64,000 nucleotides of DNA from JALYNX01 sp040902845 (GTDB lineage Bacteria; Actinomycetota; Acidimicrobiia; Spongiisociales; ZC4RG35): positions 27,069 through 91,068 of the forward strand of contig JBBDWM010000029.1 of the NCBI GenBank assembly GCA_040902845.1, in the 5' to 3' direction. This document shows positions 1 through 7,941 of this stretch, one piece after another; within the stretch, counting starts at the first letter, position 1, and each line of letters starts with the position of its first letter. The notes beneath the pieces were generated by a model that was not told the origin of the DNA, ran no database searches, and saw nothing but the letters and a program-made list of their open reading frames with translations. A program made the translations under genes and the position numbers.

Positions 1-102
1 GAGACCATACGCGGACGCCCCGTCGAAGTGGCTCGAAGCCGCATGCTGACCCATAACGTCGTCGGCCTGGTTGGCTGGGTCGATAGTGCGCACACAACGT
101 GA
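1..102 (+). CDS. 3' end of an unrecognised gene (partial)
   Basis: Frame 1 is open from the window edge to a TGA at 100-102 (33 codons). The visible C-terminus includes the segment RGRPVEVARSRML. I do not recognise the family. It overlaps the start of the next gene by 17 bp if that gene begins at GTG 86, which is the tight spacing seen elsewhere in this genome. The call rests only on an open frame at the edge and on context. Confidence 0.25.
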   Translation, partial: ETIRGRPVEVARSRMLTHNVVGLVGWVDSAHTT

Positions 103-709
103 CCGTTTGCTTGCGGCCGGCGCGATCTGGGGGCCCGGTCTCTTCATCATTGCGTGGGTAGTCGGCGGCTTCATGGTTGCTGGCTACTCGCCGGTCGAGG
201 ACCACATCAGCAACCTGGCCTCCGTCTATGCGCCTTCTCATGCACTGATGACCTTTGGTCTTGGAGCTTTCGGAGTCGGGGTAGCGACTGCCGCATGGCC
301 CCTCCGACGATTCATCGGCAATCCGGCCGCGATTGCCCTCGGGTTCAACGGACTCTTCGTGGTGGGTGTGATGCTCACCCCGGAGGGGCGTTCATCTGAC
401 ACCGATTTCCTCCATGGGGGATTTGCGATTCTCGTGTATTGGTCGCTGACGCTGGTCGCGCCCCTGGCGGCGTTGACTTTTCGACGGCGAGGACTGATCT
501 ATTGGGCCATGGCCTCGTGGGTGGCGGGTGTCGGCACCGGTGTCTTCCTGTGGATCTCACTCGAGAGCACGAAGTCGGGGTTGTTCCAGCGCCTCGGCCT
601 CACCACGACCGATGTCTGGTTGATGGCGATCGGCTTCGCAGTCGTCACAGGCCATTTCGATTCATTTCTCCCCCCAGTGAGCGGAGCGAGCGTTGGGATG
701 CTCCTATAG
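86..709 (+). CDS. DUF998-like integral membrane protein
   Basis: About 207 residues with roughly six hydrophobic segments. The N-terminal part matches DUF998 (Pfam06197) in pattern: a first membrane helix (GLFIIAWVVGGFMVAGY) followed by a YSPVEDHISNL segment, like the usual GYDPVRDxISDLG motif. Molecular function is unknown for the family. I prefer GTG 86 over TTG 71 because VRTQRDRLLAAGAIWGP resembles the usual short basic N-terminus; neither has a clear ribosome binding site. The C-terminus after the last helix runs into the edge of the IS110 element, so the last residues and the stop codon may come from the insertion. Confidence 0.6.
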   Translation: MRTQRDRLLAAGAIWGPGLFIIAWVVGGFMVAGYSPVEDHISNLASVYAPSHALMTFGLGAFGVGVATAAWPLRRFIGNPAAIALGFNGLFVVGVMLTPEGRSSDTDFLHGGFAILVYWSLTLVAPLAALTFRRRGLIYWAMASWVAGVGTGVFLWISLESTKSGLFQRLGLTTTDVWLMAIGFAVVTGHFDSFLPPVSGASVGMLL

Positions 710-2060
710 ATGTCAAGCGGCTTGGTGGGCTTGTTGATGTTGGGTGAGTTGTTTGCTGATTTCTTGGGCTACGTATCGTTTGAGGCAGCGGATGATCTTG
801 GTTTTGGTGAGTCCTTGTTTGAGTCGTCGTTGCATGTAGTCGCGGGTGGGCTGGTGGTATCGGAGTCTGACGATGACGATCCGGTAGAGGGCTGCGTTGG
901 CTTGTCGGTCTCCGCCTCGGTTGAGCCGGTGGTGTTGTTGACGTCCCGAGGAGGCGTCAACGGGTGAGGTTCCGCAGAGGGCGGCGAAGGATGCTCCGGA
1001 TTTGAGACGGTGGGGGTTGGAACCGGCGGTGATCATGAGGTCGGCTGCGGTTTGGGGTCCGACTCCGCAGAGGGCTAAGAGTCCTGGTGGTGCTGCCTCT
1101 TCGACGAGCTTTTCGATGTGACCGTCGAGTTCTCCGATTTCGGCGGTCAAATACCGGTGGCGGCGGGTCAACGCTTTCAGAGTGATCTTGGCGGCTTGGA
1201 GGGGATTAGAAGCGTCGCCGGGTCGGCAGTCGACCATCAGGGTGACCATCTTTTCGATGGGGAGGCCACGGAGGTGAGATCTGAGCTGTTCGGGGGCGGT
1301 GACCACCACCGAATGGATCTGGTTGGCGACCATGGTCCGCTGTTTCACTGCGCTGCGGCGGGCCACTTTGAGCAGCCGGAGCGACTCGACGGGGCCCTCA
1401 CCGCCTCGGGGCTGTCCCGACGCTTCACCCGAAAGCACGGCACGGGCTGCTGCTATCGCATCGGTGGTATCGGATTTGCCGTGGCGGCGTCTGCTCTGAC
1501 GGTTGGGACGGACCACCTCGACCACTTCGATCCCCCCAGCGGTGAGGAACCGGGTCAGGCCCGCACCCCAAGCCCCGGATCCCTCCACTCCGACTCCGAG
1601 CACCCGGCCGAACGTTTCCAACCAGGCCAACAGACTCTGATAGCCGGCTCCGGTAGCCGGAAACGTGTCGGTTGCTAACACCCGTCCCAACCCGTCGAGG
1701 ACCGCCCCAACATGAAAATCTCGGTGGGTGTCAACCCCAGCGGTGACTCCGAACATCGAATCTGGCATGCTTGTCATTGCCGTCCCTTTCTCTCTAATGG
1801 CAGGGATGGCACACACCGTCGAGCAGTGGACAGTCCAGGGACGGGGCCTCTAATCCAGGCTCCTATCAGGTCACATCCACCCGCCGGCGAGTGCCGACAC
1901 CGGCTCCGGATCCTGGTGGACAGATCCCAACAAAGACACGAAGTCAGGGGAGTAACCGAGTCAAACCAGAATCCGGAACCAGCCGCCCCCATTATCCCTG
2001 GGGAGTACCGCCGCAGGCGGGGAGGGGGGCTAGTCCGGCGGCGAAGTTTCTTTGATTTCT
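700..2060. mobile_element. IS110-family insertion sequence (approximate ends)
   Basis: The element holds one full-length DEDD transposase on the minus strand and about 280 bp of noncoding sequence on its upstream side. IS110 elements lack terminal inverted repeats, so the ends given are estimates. The distal end must be close to 700-712 because the transposase stop is at 713-715. The upstream end lies before the DUF222 gene. An 8-bp sequence, GCTCCTAT, occurs at 700-707 and again at 1859-1866 in the noncoding part; this may reflect guide-RNA pairing to the end but could be chance. No target duplication is evident, as expected for the family. Confidence 0.7.
713..1777 (-). CDS. IS110-family transposase (DEDD recombinase)
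   Basis: 354 residues from ATG 1777, which is preceded by AAAGGGA at a good spacing; an earlier in-frame start at 1816 would add 13 residues. The N-terminal RuvC-like DEDD domain shows GVDTHRDFHVGAVLD, GVEGSGAWG and SDTTDAIAAARAVL. The C-terminal transposase-20 domain shows LCGVGPQTAADLM (helix-hairpin-helix-like), then GASFAALCGTSPVDASSG with the conserved serine, and HHRLNRGGDRQANAAL. Length and motif order look complete, so the enzyme may be active. IS110 recombinases use a structured RNA from the element's own noncoding end to choose donor and target sites. The gene faces away from the DUF222 gene. Confidence 0.9.
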   Translation of the reverse strand: MTSMPDSMFGVTAGVDTHRDFHVGAVLDGLGRVLATDTFPATGAGYQSLLAWLETFGRVLGVGVEGSGAWGAGLTRFLTAGGIEVVEVVRPNRQSRRRHGKSDTTDAIAAARAVLSGEASGQPRGGEGPVESLRLLKVARRSAVKQRTMVANQIHSVVVTAPEQLRSHLRGLPIEKMVTLMVDCRPGDASNPLQAAKITLKALTRRHRYLTAEIGELDGHIEKLVEEAAPPGLLALCGVGPQTAADLMITAGSNPHRLKSGASFAALCGTSPVDASSGRQQHHRLNRGGDRQANAALYRIVIVRLRYHQPTRDYMQRRLKQGLTKTKIIRCLKRYVAQEISKQLTQHQQAHQAA

Positions 2061-2061
2061 G
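1817..2061 (-). ncRNA. candidate IS110 guide (bridge/seek) RNA region
   Basis: About 245 bp between the transposase start and the DUF222 gene have no good coding frame. On the transposase strand this is the 5' noncoding end, where IS110-group elements encode their bridge RNA. Short hairpins are visible: CCGCC-GCA-GGCGG near 2010-2023, and CCCCA...TGGGG near 1986-2002. The sense sequence ATAGGAGC (1859-1866, minus strand) also occurs just past the transposase stop at 700-707, as a guide segment matching the element's other end would. The type is inferred from position and family knowledge; no full fold was computed. Confidence 0.35.
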
Positions 2062-2097
2062 GTGATGAACCTCTTGAATCTGTCACGGGGGGAACGT

Positions 2098-3255
2098 ATG
2101 TTCGGGGGTATGGAGTGGGAGAGGGTTTCGGATCTTTCGAATGATGAGGTCGACGAGGTGTTGTCTCATCTGTTTGCTGGTTCGCAGGTGTTTTTGGCGG
2201 AGATATGTGCCTGGTTGATGGTTGCGGATCATCGTCAACAGTTCATGGCGGATGGTGCTCGGGATTTGGTGCAGTGGCTGTCGGCCCGGTTCGGACTGCG
2301 GTATTCAACTGCGGCGCAGTTGGTGGGGGTGGCCCGCAGGTTGGAGGATCTCCCATTGCTTCGGGAGAGGTTCGCTGAGGGCGGGTTGTCTTTGGATCAA
2401 GTGGAAGCCATCTCTCGGATGGCGACCGCTGACACCGAAGGAGAACTGATCGAGGAGGCGTCGGGATTGAGCAATGCTGCCCTGGATCGGGCGGCCCGCC
2501 GTTCCAATCCGCCTTCGGTTGAGGATGAGCGGGCTGCGTGGGAGGCTCGTTGGTTGACCATCCAACATAGTTTGGATGGGAATGAGGGTCGTCTCCACGC
2601 CCGGCTGCCCGCTGCCGAACTTCATCTCGTGGAGACCGCGATCCGAGAACGGGCCGACACCATCCCGCCCAACCCCGAAACCGGGATGTTCGACCCTTAT
2701 CCCACCCGGCTGGCGGATGGTCTGGTCGAACTCTGCGCCACCAGCGGTGACGAATCTTCTCCTTCGGTTCAGATCACGGTGCATGCCGACCTCGAAGCCC
2801 TCACCTCCAATACTGAGACCACCGGAGTCGCCGAACTCCAAGCAGGTCCGGTGATTGCCAATGAGACCGCCCGCCGGTTGGCCTGTGACGCGATCGTGGA
2901 GACCGCGATCTACGACGACTGTCGAGTGTTAGGTGTCGGCCGACTGAGCCGGACCATTCCCGGCTGGCTGCGTCGTCAACTCTGGCATCGGGATGAAAGA
3001 TGCCGTTTCGCCGGCTGCCCCCATCAGGGTTGGCTTCATGGACACCACATCACCCATTGGGCCGACGGTGGGCCCACCGACCTGGAGAATCTGATCCTGT
3101 TGTGCGGCTACCACCACCGGTTCTTGCATGAACACGGCTGGTCGATTGAAGGCGACCCCAGCGGAAAGCTCATATTCAAGAAACCGAACGGTCAGGTCTA
3201 CCCCCCGCCCCGACCCGGACTCGACCCAAGACTCCGAGAACTCATCCGAACCTAG
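2098..3255 (+). CDS. DUF222 domain protein with C-terminal HNH nuclease motif
   Basis: About 385 residues from ATG 2098 (preceded by GGGGGGA, 5 nt spacing); earlier starts at GTG 2062 or ATG 2065 would add 11-12 residues. The N-terminal two thirds are DUF222, the REP13E12-like domain expanded in actinobacteria (GARDLVQWLSARFGL, GLSLDQVEAISRMA). The C-terminus is an HNH endonuclease fold: CRFAGCPHQ, HGHHITHWADGGPTDLENL, LCGYHHRFLHEHGW. The histidines and the two cysteine positions expected for metal binding are present. Biological role is unknown; such genes are often multicopy and near mobile elements, as here beside IS110. Codon use early in the gene is richer in TTG and TCG than in the core genes. 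Confidence 0.8.
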   Translation: MFGGMEWERVSDLSNDEVDEVLSHLFAGSQVFLAEICAWLMVADHRQQFMADGARDLVQWLSARFGLRYSTAAQLVGVARRLEDLPLLRERFAEGGLSLDQVEAISRMATADTEGELIEEASGLSNAALDRAARRSNPPSVEDERAAWEARWLTIQHSLDGNEGRLHARLPAAELHLVETAIRERADTIPPNPETGMFDPYPTRLADGLVELCATSGDESSPSVQITVHADLEALTSNTETTGVAELQAGPVIANETARRLACDAIVETAIYDDCRVLGVGRLSRTIPGWLRRQLWHRDERCRFAGCPHQGWLHGHHITHWADGGPTDLENLILLCGYHHRFLHEHGWSIEGDPSGKLIFKKPNGQVYPPPRPGLDPRLRELIRT

Positions 3256-3277
3256 GGGCAGCCGCCCCCCCGCCCCT
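3254..3277. terminator. possible bidirectional terminator between convergent genes
   Basis: AGGGGC (3254-3259) can pair with GCCCCT (3272-3277) across a C-rich 12-nt loop. It lies between the convergent DUF222 and Kelch-like genes. There is no T-run, so the call is weak. Confidence 0.3.
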
Positions 3278-3282
3278 GCCGA

Positions 3283-5277
3283 TCACCCAGAAGGTTCGTA
3301 GACCCCAAACATCACGATCCCCGACGCAGATTCCTCTAAGAAGGCATCTCCCATCACCACGAGACGGCCGTCCTCCGTTGCCAGAAAGACGGAGTTCAGT
3401 GTGCTCCCGTAATCCTGAGCCCCGAGAATGGGCAGGAGCTCGGTGCTGTCGAGCAGGTAGCGCCCGCCGCAGTTGAGATACGCACTTCCACCCCCCGATG
3501 CTGCTGCCCAATCGAGACCGCAGGAATCGGCGAACTGGGCGAGGGCTTGCCATGCATCCCCGGATAGGACGTGGACCTCATTGTTTTCAGTGAATACCGC
3601 CAACCTGTCTCCAAGAATGAACGCCCGTCCTGATGCGGTGTCTGGACCCGTGATCGGCTGACTCCAGGTTTGTGTGGCGGAATTGAAAACCGTGGCGGAC
3701 AGAGGACGGGGTCCCCCGTAGAACCCCTGAGCGCGCATGTTCGGCCCACCGACCAGGATCAAGTCATCACTGCCTACAGCGAGCAAGTTGGCGTCGACGA
3801 TCCGGAGATCGGGGTGACTCAAAAGGGTCCAGGAGTCGGTGCTCGGGTCGAAGGAAGCCAACTGCCCGAGAATCGGTTGCGCCGTTTCGTTGGGCTCGGG
3901 GTCTTCGCCCGGCAACCACACCACCATTTCCTTACCGATCCAGACCGCCGCCGGGCTGGCCGTGGGCGCCATCGGCGCCGACGCAATCTGACGCCAGGTC
4001 CCGGCGGTCGGGTCATAGGCAGCACCATCGACGAGCGATTCGGTGAAGGAGTGGCCGCCAAACACGATGAACTCGGTGCCGGTCCATACGACGGAAGAGG
4101 AATACCGCCCTTGGATGGGGGCGTCCGGGACTGGCTTCCATGTCGCCGTGTCGGTGTTGATCAGGATCCCGTCCCTCCGCATGTCGCCGATGCGATCGGG
4201 GGCGCCACTCCAGGCGAACAGGAAACTGTTGCCGATGGCGTAGGCCGACCCCTCGCGGACAGTGAATAGGATTTCGGTGAAGGTCCATCCTGGGGCGATC
4301 TCAGGTTGGATCACGATCCTGTCGAGGATCAGCTCGACTGTGTGCAGCTCGTCTTCGCCGGTCTCGGACCCGAGGGCCACCAGTGCGTAGAAGCCACGCC
4401 CATCGATCTCGAAACTCAACCAGCGCAGCGTGCCGAGGTCGGACCGTTCGTCGGGTGTCAAGCACTCCCAGTAGTCGCCCTCGTCGAGACCAGTGAGGCG
4501 GCCAGCAAAGGTGGGAGCCCGGGGCTCGAATCCCAAGGCCGATCCAGAACGTTCGAGGATCTGGATGAACACATCGTCTGGTGACAAGTCCTCGAGCGCC
4601 TGGAGGGCACAGGAGTCGCCTCCCTCCACCGTGGGCACCAGGGGGTAGGTACCTATCGAGATCCGCTCCCATGGGTCACCGACGTTCGGGGTCAGGTCAT
4701 CGGTGGTGCTGTTCCAGCCGCTGGGCACGAGAATTGACGCCGTGCCCTCATTGAGGGCGAACGATTGGCTCTGCAGGGATCCACCAAGACCGATCGTTAT
4801 TTCGTAGCAGGCGCGATAAGGGCGCGGGTAGCCCGCGGCAGCGGCATCGAGGGCCCGTCGCCCCCGCGTGGTCAGCAGACCGTCCTCGTCAACAGTCACA
4901 GGACCGAAGTCGTTGCCGGTCTCATCAGCTAGGCATTGGAGGACCGCGGTATAGAAGACCTCCTCCACGACCGGAATCGTGTCTACCGTGACCGAGGTCG
5001 TGGTGACGGGAATCGTGGTGGTCGTGGTCTGTGGTGACTCATCTCCCAGGAAGAGTAAGGCTGGCAAGGCAAGGATCAACACGAGAGCCGCACCAACCAA
5101 GGCAGCGGGCCAGCGGATCCGTGGAGACCGGTGCCTGGTCAGGTCATCGGCAGCCTCCCAAACGCCATCGAGTGCTCGACGGCGGGAGCTTTCGGCCTCG
5201 GCGGTCATTGCCCAGGCTGCTCCTGCCTCGGGGGTCACCGGGTTCGCCGCCGCCAGTTCCTGGAGGTCAGACTTCAT
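3283..5277 (-). CDS. membrane-anchored Kelch-like protein, candidate anti-sigma factor
   Basis: 664 residues. Residues 1-55 are charged and probably cytoplasmic. Residues 56-78 form one membrane helix (WPAALVGAALVLILALPAL). Residues 84-100 are a threonine-rich linker, as in exported actinobacterial proteins. A unique region follows, then from about residue 345 repeated blades of the Kelch/galactose-oxidase type (SSVVWTGTEFIVFGG, PAAVWIGKEMVVWLPG, LLAVGSDDLILVGG). The start codon overlaps the end of the ECF sigma gene by 11 bp, so the two are translationally linked. A short cytoplasmic N-terminus plus a sensor ectodomain behind a sigma gene is the usual anti-sigma arrangement, but no zinc-binding anti-sigma motif is visible. 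The role is inferred from context. Confidence 0.6.
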   Translation of the reverse strand: MKSDLQELAAANPVTPEAGAAWAMTAEAESSRRRALDGVWEAADDLTRHRSPRIRWPAALVGAALVLILALPALLFLGDESPQTTTTTIPVTTTSVTVDTIPVVEEVFYTAVLQCLADETGNDFGPVTVDEDGLLTTRGRRALDAAAAGYPRPYRACYEITIGLGGSLQSQSFALNEGTASILVPSGWNSTTDDLTPNVGDPWERISIGTYPLVPTVEGGDSCALQALEDLSPDDVFIQILERSGSALGFEPRAPTFAGRLTGLDEGDYWECLTPDERSDLGTLRWLSFEIDGRGFYALVALGSETGEDELHTVELILDRIVIQPEIAPGWTFTEILFTVREGSAYAIGNSFLFAWSGAPDRIGDMRRDGILINTDTATWKPVPDAPIQGRYSSSVVWTGTEFIVFGGHSFTESLVDGAAYDPTAGTWRQIASAPMAPTASPAAVWIGKEMVVWLPGEDPEPNETAQPILGQLASFDPSTDSWTLLSHPDLRIVDANLLAVGSDDLILVGGPNMRAQGFYGGPRPLSATVFNSATQTWSQPITGPDTASGRAFILGDRLAVFTENNEVHVLSGDAWQALAQFADSCGLDWAAASGGGSAYLNCGGRYLLDSTELLPILGAQDYGSTLNSVFLATEDGRLVVMGDAFLEESASGIVMFGVYEPSG

Positions 5278-5761
5278 TCTCGACCACCTGTTGTTCGGCG
5301 AGGGCAGTACGAAATCGACGACGCGCCCTGGTCAACCTCATACGGAGGGCTGCGCCGCTGATGCCCAGCACCTCTGCCGCCTCCTTCGGTGGCAACGCTT
5401 CCCAGGCGACGAGACGCAGAACCTCCTGGTCCGAGTCATCGAGGCCGAGCAACGCCTCGAGCACGGCTGCGGTTCGATCGAAACCTGAAGTGGTCGGCGG
5501 CTGTTGATCCAACGTCTCCTGAAGCCGGGCTCGGCGCTGCTCCGACCGGAGATGCTCACGGATCACGTTGTGCCCCACGCCATAGAGCCAGGGCAGTGCC
5601 GGATTCGGGACTTCGTTGATCCGACGCCATACCACCCCAAACACCTCGGCGACGATCTCGTCGGCGTCGACTCGGCCCACCCTCCTCGCGGCGTAGGCAT
5701 AGATCGATCCTGCGTACTTCGACCAGAGTTCATCGAAGCGCTCTCTTTCGCTACCCGTCAC
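5267..5761 (-). CDS. ECF-family RNA polymerase sigma factor
   Basis: 164 residues from GTG 5761; a TTG at 5821 would add 20 residues with poor sigma similarity (cysteine- and arginine-rich). Region 2: FDELWSKYAGSIYAYAARRV then DADEIVAEVFGVVWRR. Region 4: LLGLDDSDQEVLRLVAWEAL, PPKEAAEVLGISGAALRMRL and TRARRRF, a clear helix-turn-helix. A YGVGHNVIREHLRSEQRR segment lies between them. The gene directs polymerase to an unknown regulon. It is divergent from ruvC and overlaps the Kelch-like gene downstream, suggesting a sigma/anti-sigma pair. I could not recognise an autoregulatory ECF promoter in the short divergent region. Confidence 0.85.
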   Translation of the reverse strand: MTGSERERFDELWSKYAGSIYAYAARRVGRVDADEIVAEVFGVVWRRINEVPNPALPWLYGVGHNVIREHLRSEQRRARLQETLDQQPPTTSGFDRTAAVLEALLGLDDSDQEVLRLVAWEALPPKEAAEVLGISGAALRMRLTRARRRFRTALAEQQVVENEV

Positions 5762-5847
5762 GGAGATCCACGTTCTTCCCCTACACCCTGTTCTTGGCCG
5801 GCAGAGGCATGATCGCAACAAGGCACTGAAACGTCAGGCCTAGCCAT

Positions 5848-5853
5848 TACTGT
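5848..5853 (+). promoter_or_regulatory. putative -10 element of ruvC (leaderless layout)
   Basis: TACTGT ends 10 nt before the ruvC ATG at 5864, and no Shine-Dalgarno sequence is present. Transcription would start at or near the start codon. This is one of a set of such sites in the window. Confidence 0.4.
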
Positions 5854-5863
5854 CATAGAACAC

Positions 5864-6346
5864 ATGTTCGTATTGGGAATCGATCCCGGGTTGTCCGCCA
5901 CCGGTTATGGGTTGGTGGAGGGGACCAATCCACCGACCGCCAGATTGGCCGGTGTCATCAGAACCGCTGTCGACCTTCCCATGTCCGAGCGTCTCGCCGA
6001 GTTGCATCGGGGGCTCACCAGCGTCGTCGTCGAGGCCAAACCCGATGTCATCGCCATCGAGAGCATCTTCACCAATCGCAACCTGCAAACTGCGATCTCC
6101 GTCGGCCGGGCGTCCGGAGTGGTTCTCCTCCTCGCCGCCCAGGCCGGGTTGCCCGTTTTCGAATATGTCCCGACCGCGGTGAAGTCGGCCATCACCGGGG
6201 ACGGATCTGCGGGCAAGGCACAGATCCAGGAGATGCTGGCCCGCCTCCTTCATCTCGCAGAACCACCGCGACCGGCTGACTCTGCCGACGCTCTCGCCGT
6301 CGCCCTCTGTCATTTACGGGTTGCCCCACTGGAGGCGAGGCGATGA
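5864..6346 (+). CDS. ruvC: Holliday junction resolvase RuvC
   Basis: 160 residues, the normal length. It nicks four-way DNA junctions together with the RuvAB branch-migration motor. The four catalytic acids are in place: D7 (LGIDPGLSATGYG), E66 (DVIAIESIF), D139 and D142 (PADSADALAVALCH). The gene starts the ruvCAB operon; its stop overlaps the ruvA start (ATGA). In many actinobacteria a YebC-type gene lies upstream, but here the upstream neighbour is the divergent sigma factor, marking the edge of the accessory block. Confidence 0.97.
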   Translation: MFVLGIDPGLSATGYGLVEGTNPPTARLAGVIRTAVDLPMSERLAELHRGLTSVVVEAKPDVIAIESIFTNRNLQTAISVGRASGVVLLLAAQAGLPVFEYVPTAVKSAITGDGSAGKAQIQEMLARLLHLAEPPRPADSADALAVALCHLRVAPLEARR

Positions 6347-6912
6347 TCGGGCGGCTGCGCGGGATCCTGGTCTCGAGGCGGGGAGAAGTGGTTTGTATCG
6401 AGGTGGCCGGTGTTGGTTACGACGTCACCATGACCCCGCGAGGCATGGCCTCCATTCCCGGGATCGGGGAAGAAGTGGTGATTCACACCCACACTCATGT
6501 CCGTGAAGACGAGCTGAGTCTCTTCGGGTTTGTGTCCGAACCCGATCGGGATCTGTTCCGGGTCCTATTGGGTGCCGCCGGGGTAGGGCCCAAGTTGGCC
6601 CTGGCCATGAGCGCGACCCTCACCCATGACGAGATAGTCCGCGCCATCGTCACCGAAGACTCCGATGCCCTGACCGCGGTGCCAGGTGTCGGGAAGAGGG
6701 GAGCGCAGAGAATCGTCCTCGAATTGGCGCCGAAGCTCGCCGGCCGAGACGCCGATGTGTTCGGCTCACCGGCAACCGTGACGGTGCGGCAGGCTCTGGA
6801 GGGTCTTGGATACTCCACCGAGGAGATCAACGGAGTCGTTTCCGAGCTCGATCCCACAACCACGATCGAGATCCAGATCAAGACCGCCCTACGGGCGCTC
6901 GGTCGGAGGTAG
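6343..6912 (+). CDS. ruvA: Holliday junction branch migration protein RuvA
   Basis: 189 residues. The N-terminal OB domain begins MIGRLRGILV and includes VAGVGYDV. The central helix-hairpin-helix motifs are visible as LLGAAGVGPKLALAMS and LTAVPGVGKRGAQRIVLEL. The C-terminal domain that contacts RuvB ends with QALEGLGYSTEEI and IKTALRALG. RuvA binds the junction as a tetramer and loads RuvB. The start overlaps ruvC by 4 bp. The end of the gene carries the GGAGG ribosome binding site of ruvB. Confidence 0.97.
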   Translation: MIGRLRGILVSRRGEVVCIEVAGVGYDVTMTPRGMASIPGIGEEVVIHTHTHVREDELSLFGFVSEPDRDLFRVLLGAAGVGPKLALAMSATLTHDEIVRAIVTEDSDALTAVPGVGKRGAQRIVLELAPKLAGRDADVFGSPATVTVRQALEGLGYSTEEINGVVSELDPTTTIEIQIKTALRALGRR

Positions 6913-6916
6913 CCCT

Positions 6917-7930
6917 ATGCGTGAGGACAGTCTTCTCAACCCGATCGCCGAGACCGAAGAGGAAATCACTCTCCGCCCCAAGCGCATCGAGGAGTTCATC
7001 GGCCAGAACCGGGTGCGAGAGCGCCTCCGGATCTCCCTGGAGGCGGCGCACAAAGAGGGCAGGGCCCTCGATCACGTCCTCCTCAGCGGCCCGCCCGGTT
7101 TGGGCAAGACGACCCTTGCCGGGGTCATCTCCCACGAGCTGGGGGTCACGATGCGGGTGACCTCAGGGCCGGCGCTGGAGCGACCCGGAGATCTCGCCGC
7201 CATTCTCTCCAATCTCGACGACGGGGATGTGTTCTTCATCGACGAGATCCATCGTCTGCCCCGGGCAGTGGAGGAGATCCTCTACCCGGCGATGGAAGAC
7301 TTTCAGCTCGACATCGTCCTTGGCAAGGGCCCTACGGCTCAGTCGATCCGTCTCGACCTTCCCCGGTTCACCCTGGTGGGCGCAACCACAAGAAAGGGCA
7401 AGGTCACTGCACCGCTACGAGACCGTTTCGGGATCGAGGAGCGTCTGGATTACTACGAGACCGAGGACCTCACCCGGATCGTGACCCGGTCGGCAGGGAT
7501 CATCGACGTCGAGATCGATCCGATCGCCGCCGGGGTGATCGCTTCGCGAAGCCGGTCGACCCCGAGGATCGCCAACCGGTTGTTGGCCCGGGTTCGTGAC
7601 TACGCGGTGGCCAGGGCCTCGGGTCTCATCGACCCTGAAGTCGCCGACGAGGCGCTGGCGGTGTACGAGGTCGACCAACTGGGTCTGGACAAGGTGGACC
7701 GCGCGATCCTCGAAGCGGTGATCAACCGCTTCGGAGGGGGCCCGGTTGGGCTCTCCACTCTGGCTATCGCCGTCGGAGAGGAGCCGGAGACGGTGGAGGA
7801 TGCCTACGAGCCTTTCCTGCTCCAGTCCGGTCTCCTCAAACGCACCCCACGGGGAAGGGTCGCCACCTCTCGGGCGTACGCCCACATGGGGTTGGATGAA
7901 CCCGAGGGCCCACAGGGGACATTGCTCTAG
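6917..7930 (+). CDS. ruvB: Holliday junction DNA helicase RuvB
   Basis: 337 residues from ATG 6917, chosen because GGAGG lies 7 nt upstream and MREDSLLNPI is a typical RuvB beginning; the frame is open further upstream but unlike RuvB. Walker A is GPPGLGKT (58-65) and Walker B is FFIDEIHR (DEIH at 109-112). Sensor and arginine-finger regions (LVGATTRKG, APLRDRFG) and the C-terminal winged helix (GLSTLAIAVGEE, RTPRGRVAT) are present. It is the hexameric AAA+ motor of branch migration, acting with ruvA and ruvC just upstream. Confidence 0.97.
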   Translation: MREDSLLNPIAETEEEITLRPKRIEEFIGQNRVRERLRISLEAAHKEGRALDHVLLSGPPGLGKTTLAGVISHELGVTMRVTSGPALERPGDLAAILSNLDDGDVFFIDEIHRLPRAVEEILYPAMEDFQLDIVLGKGPTAQSIRLDLPRFTLVGATTRKGKVTAPLRDRFGIEERLDYYETEDLTRIVTRSAGIIDVEIDPIAAGVIASRSRSTPRIANRLLARVRDYAVARASGLIDPEVADEALAVYEVDQLGLDKVDRAILEAVINRFGGGPVGLSTLAIAVGEEPETVEDAYEPFLLQSGLLKRTPRGRVATSRAYAHMGLDEPEGPQGTLL

Positions 7931-7933
7931 CGT
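7928..7933 (+). promoter_or_regulatory. putative -10 element of queA (leaderless layout)
   Basis: TAGCGT overlaps the ruvB stop codon and ends 8 nt before the queA ATG at 7942. No Shine-Dalgarno sequence is seen. Confidence 0.4.
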
Positions 7934-7941
7934 CTGTTCAC

